DNA of 35,919 nt from a bacterium (lineage in GTDB: Bacteria > Patescibacteriota > Patescibacteriia > Patescibacteriales > GWC2-42-12), in assembly GCA_030649205.1 (NCBI GenBank), contig JAUSGE010000046.1:1-35919 (forward strand), given 5' to 3'. The position numbers and the translations under genes were made by a program. The notes beneath the pieces are model-generated. The model made no database searches, was not told where the DNA came from, and was given only the letters and a program-made list of their open reading frames with translations. Of the stretch, positions 14,764-21,985 are shown one piece after another. Every line of letters starts with the position of its first letter. Position 1 is the first letter of the stretch.

Positions 14764-14794
14764 AAAAGCCGTAGAAATTATCTACGGCTTTTTT
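14764..14794 (+). terminator. glnA terminator
   Basis: The stem AAGCCGTAGA (14766-14775) pairs with TCTACGGCTT (14781-14790) and is followed by TTTT. The A-tract before the stem would make it active for the convergent gene too. Confidence 0.85.
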
Positions 14795-14819
14795 ATAGGA
14801 TACTGCTGGCTTTGACTCA

Positions 14820-15323
14820 TTATCTTCTTATTTCCTGCCTGATTTCTACCCGATCAGGAAATAAAACGGCTCGGCGCAGAGCTAAACTGTTTAGCAAATC
14901 GCCTGACAGCATGCCATTCTGCAATATCACCGTGTCGCCCAATAACGGATTTCTCATCAGCCGAACTTCATTTAATAATCTGGCATCTATGACATTCCTA
15001 AATCTTACGTCATTCATCAACAAACTATTTAGTCTCAAGTCATTCAACCTTAAGCCGTTAAGCCCAAGATTATTCAGGAGCGTTCCATTATCTTCCAGCC
15101 TGACTTCGCGCCTGATTCTTAAGCCGTCATTCCTGGCTTCCAGTCTGACCCTTAGTCTGGCTTGATCAAATAGATTATTATCATTCAGCCTGATTCTTAT
15201 ATCGCGATTGCCGTCGCGGCCAGAACCGCTGTCCGCTGAAGCCGCGCTAACCGTAAAACCTATTGTTAGCGCCATCACAGACAAAGCTACCAGCATTCCC
15301 TTTAATAATTTTATCTTGCTCAT
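14820..15323 (-). CDS. Exported protein with pentapeptide-like repeats
   Basis: The function of this 167-aa protein is not recognised. It has a Sec signal peptide (about 1-30, ending VSAASA before DSG), then a region rich in Asn, Arg and Leu. Residues about 85-120 show a five-residue period (LNGLR, LNDLR, LNSLL, MNDVR, FRNVI) resembling a pentapeptide-repeat solenoid, though with Leu or Met instead of Ala at the first position. A solenoid exported to the envelope is a fair guess. It is convergent with glnA and divergent from the lipoprotein gene, and belongs to a local cluster of three small exported proteins. Confidence 0.7.
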   Translation of the reverse strand: MSKIKLLKGMLVALSVMALTIGFTVSAASADSGSGRDGNRDIRIRLNDNNLFDQARLRVRLEARNDGLRIRREVRLEDNGTLLNNLGLNGLRLNDLRLNSLLMNDVRFRNVIDARLLNEVRLMRNPLLGDTVILQNGMLSGDLLNSLALRRAVLFPDRVEIRQEIRR

Positions 15324-15364
15324 ATGTTTAATTTTAATTAATTAATTCTTAATAACTTGCTTAT

Positions 15365-15380
15365 ATAGTGTTAACACTAT
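15365..15380. promoter_or_regulatory. 16-bp perfect palindrome, operator candidate
   Basis: ATAGTGTTAACACTAT is a perfect palindrome in the 238-bp gap between two divergent exported-protein genes. It is 42 bp upstream of the minus-strand ATG, close to a TATA-like sequence. Its size and position suit a dimeric repressor site. No regulator gene is next to it. Confidence 0.45.
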
Positions 15381-15561
15381 TAGTTTTTTTCTTAATTAAT
15401 AATCTATACCATATTAATATTAAAAAACTATTAAGCCATATTGACAAAATATAAAATTTTGGTAAGGTTTGATAAAATTAAACTGGACTTTAAAAAAGAA
15501 AGGAGGAAAAACAGTCTGTCAATTGAGTTTTTATTAACTTCAACTTAATGGAGGATTGGTA

Positions 15562-16116
15562 ATGAAATCATTAAAATTTTTGGCAGTGGCGGTTGTGGCA
15601 GTAACTCTATTATCATTATCTGGCTGTTCCGGAGGAGGCGGCGGAGGCGAAGAAGCGCCGGCGGTAGCAAGCGCTACTATCGGGTTTAGGGTAAATGCCT
15701 TGGCCGTGCCCGCGCCGGCCATTGGCGCATTTTTCTTGGACAGGGTTAATAGCGCCGGCCCGGTGGTGGAGGCTATTGGCTCTCCGTTGCCAGTCGTTGG
15801 CAACCAGGCTGTTACTCCATTCAATACCTTGGTGACCGGCACCTACTTTTTCGGCTTCAATGCCCTGGATGTGAATGGCGCCCAGGTGTACGCTGACTCG
15901 GTCAGCACTTTTACGGCCGTAGATTTGACGGTCATAACGGTGATAAATATCAACGGCGTGCCCTTGTTTGATATTAACCCGGCGCAGATCGGCTATCTGC
16001 GGATTCCCCGGCTGGGAATTTTTGATGCCGGCTTTGTAATTTCCGTTGATGGCAACGGAAGCGTTATCCCACAAGCCTTTCCCGGAGGAGCGGGAGGGAC
16101 AATCACAGTGCCTTAA
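15562..16116 (+). CDS. Putative lipoprotein
   Basis: This 184-aa exported protein has a lipoprotein signal: KSLKFLAVAVVAV, then LLSLSGC with the lipid-attachment Cys at 22, followed by a Gly-rich spacer (SGGGGGGEE). The remainder is rich in Val, Ala, Gly and Asn with alternating hydrophobics, suggesting a beta-sandwich domain exposed on the cell surface. No catalytic motif is visible. The ATG at 15562 is preferred over the TTG six bases earlier because GGAGG (15550-15554) is 7 nt upstream. A second strong SD-like sequence at 15499-15506 has no gene behind it. A terminator follows the stop. Confidence 0.75.
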   Translation: MKSLKFLAVAVVAVTLLSLSGCSGGGGGGEEAPAVASATIGFRVNALAVPAPAIGAFFLDRVNSAGPVVEAIGSPLPVVGNQAVTPFNTLVTGTYFFGFNALDVNGAQVYADSVSTFTAVDLTVITVININGVPLFDINPAQIGYLRIPRLGIFDAGFVISVDGNGSVIPQAFPGGAGGTITVP

Positions 16117-16128
16117 TTCAACAAAACA

Positions 16129-16158
16129 AAAGGGTGGACCCATGGTCCGCCCTTTTTT
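16129..16158 (+). terminator. Terminator of the lipoprotein gene
   Basis: The arms GGGTGGACC and GGTCCGCCC pair (one wobble) around CAT and are followed by six T. The preceding A-tract also suits termination of the convergent minus-strand gene. Confidence 0.85.
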
Positions 16159-16179
16159 CAATTTATTTAAAATTTGATT

Positions 16180-16614
16180 TTAATTTGGCCGGCGATTTGC
16201 CGCCGCCGCGGAAGAAAAAATTCTGCCGGTAACTGTATTATTTGACCGGTGATCCTGCCTTCTATCCGACTGCCTGTCTTCACGCTTTATATCTAAGGCA
16301 TTGTTGCTGATAACCGCTCGCCGGCCAGTAACCGTATTAGTAAGCGTTCCTCGCCGTTTAGCATTATTACCCGGCCCGCTGTTGTTTGGTTTAACGGCCG
16401 GGCGCCTAGTAACTGCTTTATTGTCAACCACCATGCGCCTAGCGCTGACGCTGCCTTGATTGTTATTAATCGCCCTGCCGATTAACGCCCGCCTGGCCGC
16501 TTGAAAAAAAGGCCCGCCGTCAGCGGCTAAAACCGGACTGTTCGGCAATGCTGCGGCCAGCGCGCCCGCGCCTAGGCCAACCAATACCAATTTATAAAAC
16601 TTAAAATTATTCAT
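16180..16614 (-). CDS. Small exported basic protein, unknown function
   Basis: I do not recognise this 144-aa protein. A signal peptide (about 1-30, VLVGLGAGALAAALPNSPVLA before ADGG) is followed by a strongly basic, Asn- and Arg-rich, probably disordered chain. The short sequence NTVTGR occurs twice (in TLTNTVTGRRAV and SNNTVTGRIF). Low complexity and charge suggest a cell-envelope or DNA/RNA-contacting role, but nothing more can be claimed. It converges with the lipoprotein gene and shares its terminator region. Confidence 0.6.
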   Translation of the reverse strand: MNNFKFYKLVLVGLGAGALAAALPNSPVLAADGGPFFQAARRALIGRAINNNQGSVSARRMVVDNKAVTRRPAVKPNNSGPGNNAKRRGTLTNTVTGRRAVISNNALDIKREDRQSDRRQDHRSNNTVTGRIFSSAAAANRRPN

Positions 16615-16641
16615 AGATGCTTGTTAATAATCAATACTTAA

Positions 16642-16670
16642 AATATAGCACTTTTAATAGTAACTTACAA
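16642..16670 (-). promoter_or_regulatory. Promoter of the small exported protein gene
   Basis: On the minus strand TTGTAA (16665-16670) and TATATT (16642-16647) are 17 bp apart, giving a leader of about 20 nt before the ATG at 16614. Confidence 0.5.
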
Positions 16671-16698
16671 AGATGAAGTTTTAATTAATTCAATCATT

Positions 16699-17856
16699 TC
16701 ATCTTGCCCGCTTTACCGCTCCGGCCACGGCGCGCGCCACGCGCCTGTCAAAGGGGTTGGGAATAATATAGTTAGCCGACAACTCTTTTTTAGCTACCAG
16801 TCCGGCGATGGCCAAAGCCGCGGCCAGTTTCATTGGTTCGGTAATGGCTTTGGCGCGGCTGTCCAAAGCGCCGCGGAAAATCCCGGGAAAAACCAAGACA
16901 TTATTAATCTGATTCGGGTAATCGGAACGGCCGGTGCAGAAAATTTTTATCTTTGTCCGACGCGCGTTCTCCTGGCTGATTTCCGGATTAGGGTTGGCCA
17001 TAGCGAAGACGATCGGATCATCCGCCATTGCCTCAACCCATTCAGGCTGTAAAACATCAGCTTTGGATACGCCGATAAATACATCCGCGCCGCCAAGAGC
17101 CTGCTCTAAGCCGCCTTGCCTTTTTTCCTGATTGGTTTTTCTTGCCAGCTCTGTTTTATATTTATTCATGCCTTGCCGCCGGCCTTGATAAATTATCCCT
17201 TGGCTGTCGCAGATGATCATATTTTTGCCCGCCACACCGTAATTCAGGAGTAAATTGGCAATGGCCAGGCCGGCCGCGCCGGCGCCGTTAATTACCACGC
17301 GCGCGGAAGCCGCGTCTTTTTTCACCAAGCGCAAAGCATTGATTAAAGCGGCCAACACCACGATAGCCGTACCATGCTGATCATCATGCATAACCGGAAT
17401 ATTTAGCTCTTTTTTTAACCTCTCTTCCACTTCAAAACAGCGCGGCGCCGAGATGTCTTCCAAATTAATGCCGCCAAAACCCACGGCGATTAATTTTACC
17501 GCCTTGATTATTTCTTCCGTATCTTGCGTGGCCAGGCAGATGGGATAAGCGTCCACGCCGCCGAACTCCTTAAATAACACAGCCTTGCCTTCCATTACCG
17601 GCAAAGCCGCCTCGGGTCCGATATTGCCCAGTCCTAAAACCGCCGAACCGTCCGAGACCACGGCCACGGCATTGGCTTTCAGGGTATGGCTAAAGGCCGC
17701 TGTCTTATCGCGCGCGATCAAGCGGCAGACTTCGGCCACGCCCGGCGTATAGGCCAGCGACAGGTCGCGCTTATTTTTCACCGGCACTTTTGAGCGCACC
17801 TCCAATTTTCCTTTTAATTTTTTATGCAGGATTAATGATTGTTTATAATAGTCCAT
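16699..17856 (-). CDS. Malic enzyme (NAD(P)-dependent)
   Basis: This 385-aa enzyme converts malate to pyruvate and CO2, yielding NAD(P)H. Motifs seen are DLSLAYTPGVAE (catalytic Tyr36), LGLGNIGPEAALPVMEGKAVLFKEFGGVDAYPICL (catalytic Lys), metal-binding NLEDISAPRCFEVE and HDDQHGTAIV, and the Rossmann loop INGAGAAG. The ATG at 17856 (MDYYKQSLILHKKLKGK) matches the usual N-terminus; the frame stays open to 17919 and would then overlap the upstream gene, which is unlikely. It is the last gene of a cupredoxin/reductase operon and may supply reducing power to it. Cofactor preference cannot be assigned. Confidence 0.92.
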   Translation of the reverse strand: MDYYKQSLILHKKLKGKLEVRSKVPVKNKRDLSLAYTPGVAEVCRLIARDKTAAFSHTLKANAVAVVSDGSAVLGLGNIGPEAALPVMEGKAVLFKEFGGVDAYPICLATQDTEEIIKAVKLIAVGFGGINLEDISAPRCFEVEERLKKELNIPVMHDDQHGTAIVVLAALINALRLVKKDAASARVVINGAGAAGLAIANLLLNYGVAGKNMIICDSQGIIYQGRRQGMNKYKTELARKTNQEKRQGGLEQALGGADVFIGVSKADVLQPEWVEAMADDPIVFAMANPNPEISQENARRTKIKIFCTGRSDYPNQINNVLVFPGIFRGALDSRAKAITEPMKLAAALAIAGLVAKKELSANYIIPNPFDRRVARAVAGAVKRAR

Positions 17857-17912
17857 AGAACATTTGATAAAAGCCCAAATAAATAATAATATAAAATTCA
17901 TGGCGCTCGCGC

Positions 17913-19097
17913 TTACCAAAAAAAATCTTCACTAATAATGTTTCTCCGGCCGACTCCCAGCTGTGCCAGTATTTTTACCAAATTTTTTTTCATGGATTTC
18001 GGACCGCAAATATAAAAAAGCGGCTTGTTGATATTACGGACGTATTTTTTTATAACCTCCTGATTAACGCGGCCGTTTTCACACTCCGCTGAAACCAGAT
18101 CATGATTGCTTAAAATATAGGCTTTTTTAAACCAACTATTTTTTATGCTCTCCAGTTCCTGTTTACAAATTATATCCGCCGGAGTTTTTATTCCATAAAG
18201 CAAAACGATATTGCGGTTTTTTTCTCTGGTCAATTCGTCTTTTAGCATGCTGATGAACGGCGCGATGCCCACTCCGCCGGCGATAAAAACCAAATCTTTA
18301 GCGCGGTCTTTTACCGTAAAGACGCCGAACGGCCCGTCAACAATAACCTCATCGCCCGGCTGTAAATTTTTAAGCGCCCGGGTAAATTTGCCCTGAATTT
18401 TTACCACAAAGCGCAGTTCATTTTCTTCCGGCGAGCTGGCAATGGTAAAAGGATGGCGAGCGTAGAGCCTGTCCTGCTTCAGCCTTAAAAAGCAAAACTG
18501 ACCGGCCTTAAAATTAAACTTTTTTTCCGGCTTAAGCGTTATCGTGAAAACCTCTTGGTTGTCCTGTTTTACGCTAACGACATAAAATTTTCCGGCGCGC
18601 CTTTGCTTTAATTTGTAATGCGTCCGGTAAACAGCTCCGCCGGCAACCGCCATCAGCAAAATAAAATAAGCCGCTTTTATTTGCCAATAGCCCGAGTCCG
18701 AGCCCAGATTAACCGCGTGGTATAAGCTAAAAAAGAAAAGCGCGTAAGTCAATACATGGATATATTGCCACGCGGCGTAAGATATTCTTTTATAAAGCGC
18801 CGAAGCGATCATGACCGCCATAAAAATATAAAGAGCCATAGCGCCCAGCGCCGAAGGAAGTAATAAAAAATTAGGAATTAGCAAAGGAAGAATTTCCAAT
18901 CCTGACAGCATAAAAAAGACAGGATGCGCCAAAACGAAAAGCGCCGTGAACAAGGAAAATTTTCTCTGAAATTTGATGATCTTATCCATGCCGAAAAATC
19001 GGTCAAAATACCTGGCCGTATCGCCGGAAAAGATGAGCAAAGCAAGGCATAGAAAACCGATTAAACCGGCGATCTGGCCGAGCGAAAATAAAGACAT
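17913..19097 (-). CDS. Ferric-reductase-like membrane flavoprotein
   Basis: This 394-aa protein has about six hydrophobic helices (1-165) followed by a ferredoxin-NADP reductase module (about 170-394). Possible heme ligands are His58 (LAHPVFF), His114 (YIHVLTY) and His127 (LYHAVNL). The FAD motif is RHPFTIASS and the NAD(P) motifs are GGVGIAPF and ICGPKSM. It should pass electrons from NAD(P)H through FAD and heme across the membrane, for example to ferric or cupric ions or an external carrier. The gene starts 3 nt after the cupredoxin stop, so that protein is the natural partner. Confidence 0.88.
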   Translation of the reverse strand: MSLFSLGQIAGLIGFLCLALLIFSGDTARYFDRFFGMDKIIKFQRKFSLFTALFVLAHPVFFMLSGLEILPLLIPNFLLLPSALGAMALYIFMAVMIASALYKRISYAAWQYIHVLTYALFFFSLYHAVNLGSDSGYWQIKAAYFILLMAVAGGAVYRTHYKLKQRRAGKFYVVSVKQDNQEVFTITLKPEKKFNFKAGQFCFLRLKQDRLYARHPFTIASSPEENELRFVVKIQGKFTRALKNLQPGDEVIVDGPFGVFTVKDRAKDLVFIAGGVGIAPFISMLKDELTREKNRNIVLLYGIKTPADIICKQELESIKNSWFKKAYILSNHDLVSAECENGRVNQEVIKKYVRNINKPLFYICGPKSMKKNLVKILAQLGVGRRNIISEDFFW

Positions 19098-19100
19098 AAT

Positions 19101-19541
19101 TTATTTGGCCAAAACTTTAAGCGTGCCCCAATGGCCGTTTTGCCTATGACCCGGCTTAGTGCAGTAATAAATGAATTCGCCGGTTTTGTCCGCGGTAAAT
19201 TCAACTACGGCTTCTTGATTGAGCTGGGTATCGGCGAAGACATTTAACTCATCAATCTTAAAATCATGATTGCCTTTAGTCACGGTGATTTTAATTCTGA
19301 CGCGATCGCCCTGGTTGACTGTGATTTCATTTAGCGAATACTGCGGCTTGGGCTGGCCATCAACCATTTCATAAAAAGAAGTCATGGTGAATTCTTTGAC
19401 CGCCGCTTGATTCTGGCTCGCCGTCTCGGCAACCGGCTGTTTTTTGCCGTTAAACACAAAGACGTAAATTAGCGCGGCCAGGCCGGCCACGATCAATAAC
19501 GAAATCACGATTTTTTTGTTCACCCCGTTAGAAATAGGCAT
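19101..19541 (-). CDS. Membrane-anchored cupredoxin with His at the axial position
   Basis: This 146-aa protein has an N-terminal anchor (about 10-30) and a C-terminal cupredoxin domain. The copper ligands are visible: His92 (KGNHDF), Cys127 (YYCTKPGH) and His132. The fourth position, normally Met in GHRxxGMxG, is His137 (GHRQNGHWG), so the copper site may have unusual spectral or redox properties. It should carry electrons outside the membrane. It is the first gene of the operon with the ferric-reductase-like protein and malic enzyme. Codons 3-7 fall in a 14-bp inverted repeat spanning the start; a GTG at codon 7 is an alternative start. Confidence 0.87.
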   Translation of the reverse strand: MPISNGVNKKIVISLLIVAGLAALIYVFVFNGKKQPVAETASQNQAAVKEFTMTSFYEMVDGQPKPQYSLNEITVNQGDRVRIKITVTKGNHDFKIDELNVFADTQLNQEAVVEFTADKTGEFIYYCTKPGHRQNGHWGTLKVLAK

Positions 19542-19589
19542 ATGTTTTTTTGCCCCGCAGAATTTTGTTATAAAAATTTCTAACGGGGT
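19522..19589 (-). promoter_or_regulatory. 14-bp inverted repeat enclosing the cupredoxin start codon
   Basis: ACCCCGTTAGAAAT (19522-19535) and ATTTCTAACGGGGT (19576-19589) are perfect complements. In the mRNA the leader arm would pair with codons 3-7 and leave the ATG (19539-19541) at the edge of a 40-nt loop. It could limit translation, or be a repeat that has inserted across the gene start. Confidence 0.55.
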
Positions 19590-19623
19590 TCATAAAAATT
19601 AAATTAATTATATTAGTTTTTGT

Positions 19624-19652
19624 ATTTTAGCATTAAGCGAATTTTTTATCAA
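19624..19652 (-). promoter_or_regulatory. Promoter of the cupredoxin operon
   Basis: On the minus strand TTGATA (19647-19652) and TAAAAT (19624-19629) are 17 bp apart. The -35 box overlaps the stop codon of the preceding gene. The leader of about 75 nt includes the inverted repeat that closes over the start codon. Confidence 0.6.
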
Positions 19653-19984
19653 AGCAAATCTTTTACTTCGTCTAAAATTTCGGCTGGAATGGCGTTTCGT
19701 TCAGGACTCTTGCCCGGATAGCGCCAGACGCTGATGATTTTATATTGGCCGTCTTTTAATTGATACATGGCCCAAATTTCCATGCGCCATTTTCCGGTTT
19801 TTTTATTAACCGACGCCGGCTGCATCACGGCCGCAGTATTTTCAGCTACGCCCGCTTCTGCCCGGGCCGGATGATTAATCACGCGTAAAATCCTCTGCGC
19901 GGTCAGGCCATAATACTGCATTTTGCCTAAAGCGTGCCCGGTCCAAAAATATCGCTCATTATTTTTCGGCGCTTTAAATTGCAT
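19649..19984 (-). CDS. Small DUF4258-like protein
   Basis: This 111-aa protein is not firmly assigned. The pattern HALGKMQYYGLTAQRILRVINHP near the N-terminus followed by strands EIWAMYQL and YKIISVWRY resembles DUF4258-type small proteins, a group related in fold to RelE/BECR ribonucleases and often seen in toxin-like loci. It lies 60 bp downstream of a winged-helix Fic gene on the same strand, separated by a short palindromic repeat. It could be a stand-alone RNase-like protein or a partner of the Fic protein; neither is shown. Confidence 0.5.
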   Translation of the reverse strand: MQFKAPKNNERYFWTGHALGKMQYYGLTAQRILRVINHPARAEAGVAENTAAVMQPASVNKKTGKWRMEIWAMYQLKDGQYKIISVWRYPGKSPERNAIPAEILDEVKDLL

Positions 19985-19991
19985 AAAGCAT

Positions 19992-20018
19992 TGTCATTGC
20001 GGACTTGATCCGCAATCC
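19992..20018. repeat. Short palindromic repeat GTCATTGCGGA type
   Basis: ATTGCGGA (19996-20003) pairs with TCCGCAAT (20009-20016) around CTTGA. It resembles a widespread bacterial intergenic repeat and shares its first bases (GTCATTGCG) with family A. Confidence 0.6.
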
Positions 20019-20044
20019 ATTTCCTTATTAAAAATTATAATTTT

Positions 20045-21109
20045 TTACGCCCTGAAATAATTTTTCACGGCAAACTCAAACTGCTCAATAAATAACCGCT
20101 TGTAGTAGCTTAAATTATTTTGCTCGTAAAAAAGAATCACGGCTTTTTTATATTCAACCTCATCCACGTTCCGGTAAGACAGCGGACAAATATCATAAGC
20201 CAAGAGCACGGCGTTGGCAATCAGCCGGCTGGTTCGCTTATTGCCGTCAGCAAACGGCTGGATATAAGCGATTAGCAAGGACAATAATATGGCCTTGGCA
20301 AAAGGATTAGCTTCCCTGTTAACCAAGCCGCAAGTTTTTTCAACTGCCTCCCTAATCTGATATTGATTGTCCAGCGGCTTATATTTAGTGCCGACTATGC
20401 CCACGGCCGACTTTCTCAAATTTCTGGCAATGCCCAAATTTTTGGTTAAGAGGTAATGGATGTCTTCCAGCTTGGCGACCGAAACGGTTTTAAAATTATT
20501 TTTATTTTTTAGAATATAATCCAGCGTGTCTTTATGATTTAAAATCATGGTCGCTTCCGCCGGCTTATGTCCCTTGGCCCGTCTTTGATTTTTTAAGAGC
20601 GCCTCGGTTTCCAAGAGCGAATAGGTATTGCCTTCAATCTGCGATGATTTCCAGCTTAATTCAATAATCAGCCTTAAAAATTCCTGCTGGCGCGAATTTT
20701 TCGGAATTTTTTTAATGTTTTTTTTATATTCATTGTTCAGGACGTTTAAATATTCCGCCTCGGCTCGGGTTAGGATGTTATTTAACAAATTAAAGACGCC
20801 GAGGTCAAAGCTTTGTTTGCCCGTTCGTTTATCGGTTTCAATCTTAAAATATTTTTCCACCTCCACCGGCCGGATTAAATTGTAATAGCCGGACAACTCA
20901 TAAACCGTGGCCCGAGCCTTGCCCCTGGCCGCGGCATATCCAGATTCAAGCAGTCGCTTTAAATCCCGATTAACGGTTATTTTAGAAACCGCCTTGAACA
21001 TGGGCTTTAAACCGCTGATTATTTCCGAAATACCAAGCTCGCCGTTTTTTTCTAAAAGCGCGAGAATATAATCTTGCCTTTTAGTTAAAATTGCTGTTTT
21101 TTTAGCCAT
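20045..21109 (-). CDS. Winged-helix Fic-domain protein with altered active site
   Basis: This 354-aa protein has an N-terminal winged-helix domain (about 8-75, ISEIISGLKP...ITVNRDLKRLLESGYA) and a C-terminal Fic domain. An inhibitory motif of the S/TxxxEG type is present (Ser155, Glu159, Gly160 in KSSQIEGN). The catalytic loop reads IQPFADGNKRTSR (283-295): the usual His is Gln284, and the usual GNGR is GNKR, with Lys291 as in Doc kinases. Without the His, classical AMPylation is doubtful, so it may be a regulator, a Doc-like enzyme or inactive. The winged helix suggests autoregulation; an inverted repeat brackets its promoter. Confidence 0.85.
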   Translation of the reverse strand: MAKKTAILTKRQDYILALLEKNGELGISEIISGLKPMFKAVSKITVNRDLKRLLESGYAAARGKARATVYELSGYYNLIRPVEVEKYFKIETDKRTGKQSFDLGVFNLLNNILTRAEAEYLNVLNNEYKKNIKKIPKNSRQQEFLRLIIELSWKSSQIEGNTYSLLETEALLKNQRRAKGHKPAEATMILNHKDTLDYILKNKNNFKTVSVAKLEDIHYLLTKNLGIARNLRKSAVGIVGTKYKPLDNQYQIREAVEKTCGLVNREANPFAKAILLSLLIAYIQPFADGNKRTSRLIANAVLLAYDICPLSYRNVDEVEYKKAVILFYEQNNLSYYKRLFIEQFEFAVKNYFRA

Positions 21110-21116
21110 AAAAATC

Positions 21117-21154
21117 GTATCATTTTTATACTATAATCATATCATAAATGATAC
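21117..21154. promoter_or_regulatory. Inverted-repeat operator candidate for the Fic gene
   Basis: GTATCATTT (21117-21125) and AAATGATAC (21146-21154) are perfect complements with 20 bp between them, and a further TATCAT lies in between. The repeat overlaps the likely -10 box. Binding by the gene's own winged-helix domain is inferred. Confidence 0.5.
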
Positions 21155-21164
21155 AATAATGCAA
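21136..21164 (-). promoter_or_regulatory. Promoter of the Fic gene
   Basis: On the minus strand TTGCAT (21159-21164) and TATGAT (21136-21141) are 17 bp apart, giving a leader of about 20 nt. Confidence 0.5.
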
Positions 21165-21192
21165 TATCCCTATTTAATAAACTCCGCGAACA

Positions 21193-21201
21193 TGGTAAAA
21201 T
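21193..21201 (+). promoter_or_regulatory. Extended -10 promoter of the SGNH esterase gene
   Basis: TGGTAAAAT is an extended -10 element ending 6 nt before the ATG at 21208, so the transcript would start at or next to the start codon. No good -35 box is present. Confidence 0.45.
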
Positions 21202-21207
21202 TATCTT

Positions 21208-21930
21208 ATGAAAAAATATATTTTGGCCATTGCCATCATCACCCTGGCCAGCCTGTATTTATACCTGGCCAATGCTTATATTTATTACCGCCTGAACAAA
21301 GCCGGGCTGAAACTTCCCGTGCCTCCGACCTCGCTTCAGGCAAACGGCCGGCCGCTCTATGTTGCTTTGGGCGACAGCCTGACCGCCGGCTTGGGCGCGG
21401 AAAAATACCAGGAGTCTTTTCCCTATTTATTGGCTAGGAATTTATCCGGCGGCTCGCCGGCCAGTTTGCGCGTTTTGGCCGTTCCCGGCAATCGCAGCGA
21501 TGACTTAATAAAAAATCAGCTTGAACCGGCGATCGCCGCCCAGCCGGACATTATCACTCTGCTCATCGGCACAAACGACATCCACGGCTTTTACAGCCGG
21601 GAAAAATTCAAAAAAAATTATCAGTTCATTCTGGAACGGCTAGCCAAAGAAACCAAAGCCAAAGTCTACGCTATCAGCATTCCTTGGCTCGGCGCGCCCG
21701 GACTGTTTTCGCCGCCGCTTAATTATTATTTTGATTACAAAACGGCTGGCTTTAATAAAATCATTAAACAGCTAGCCGCGGCCTACGGCGTTGAATATCT
21801 GGACATCGCCGCTCCCACCCGAGCGCTGGGCCGAACCGGCGGCCCGTATTATGCCGCTGATTCGTTTCACCCTTCGGCCGCCGGCTACGCGCTCTGGGCC
21901 GAATTAATCTATAACGGCATCAAGCAGTAG
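21208..21930 (+). CDS. SGNH/GDSL-family hydrolase (esterase), membrane-anchored
   Basis: This 240-aa protein has an N-terminal hydrophobic anchor (about 4-25) and an extracytoplasmic SGNH hydrolase domain. Block I is ALGDSLTAGLG with the catalytic Ser, block II the Gly in VPGNRSDD, block III IGTND, and block V DSFHPSAAGY with catalytic Asp and His. It resembles the lysophospholipase TesA/acyl-esterase group. The substrate is unknown; lipids or acetylated envelope sugars are likely. It is divergent from the Fic gene and ends at a terminator shared with hup. Confidence 0.88.
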   Translation: MKKYILAIAIITLASLYLYLANAYIYYRLNKAGLKLPVPPTSLQANGRPLYVALGDSLTAGLGAEKYQESFPYLLARNLSGGSPASLRVLAVPGNRSDDLIKNQLEPAIAAQPDIITLLIGTNDIHGFYSREKFKKNYQFILERLAKETKAKVYAISIPWLGAPGLFSPPLNYYFDYKTAGFNKIIKQLAAAYGVEYLDIAAPTRALGRTGGPYYAADSFHPSAAGYALWAELIYNGIKQ

Positions 21931-21948
21931 TTTAATTTAGCCGAATTA

Positions 21949-21975
21949 AAAAACCGCCGAATCAGGGCGGTTTTT
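21949..21975. terminator. Bidirectional terminator between esterase gene and hup
   Basis: AAACCGCC (21951-21958) pairs with GGCGGTTT (21966-21973), preceded by A and followed by T. It suits both converging transcripts. Confidence 0.85.
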
Positions 21976-21985
21976 AATTAGCGCT

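Noticed and set aside
14644-15165. 173-codon plus-strand frame
   Set aside because: It is a shadow of the glnA end, its terminator and the antisense of the exported pentapeptide-like gene.
15441-15468. TTGACA upstream of the lipoprotein gene as a promoter
   Set aside because: No acceptable -10 box lies 16-18 bp downstream; the best candidate TAAGGT matches only three of six positions.
15616-16161. 181-codon minus-strand frame
   Set aside because: It is antisense to the lipoprotein gene and runs through its terminator; the plus-strand gene has an SD and a lipobox.
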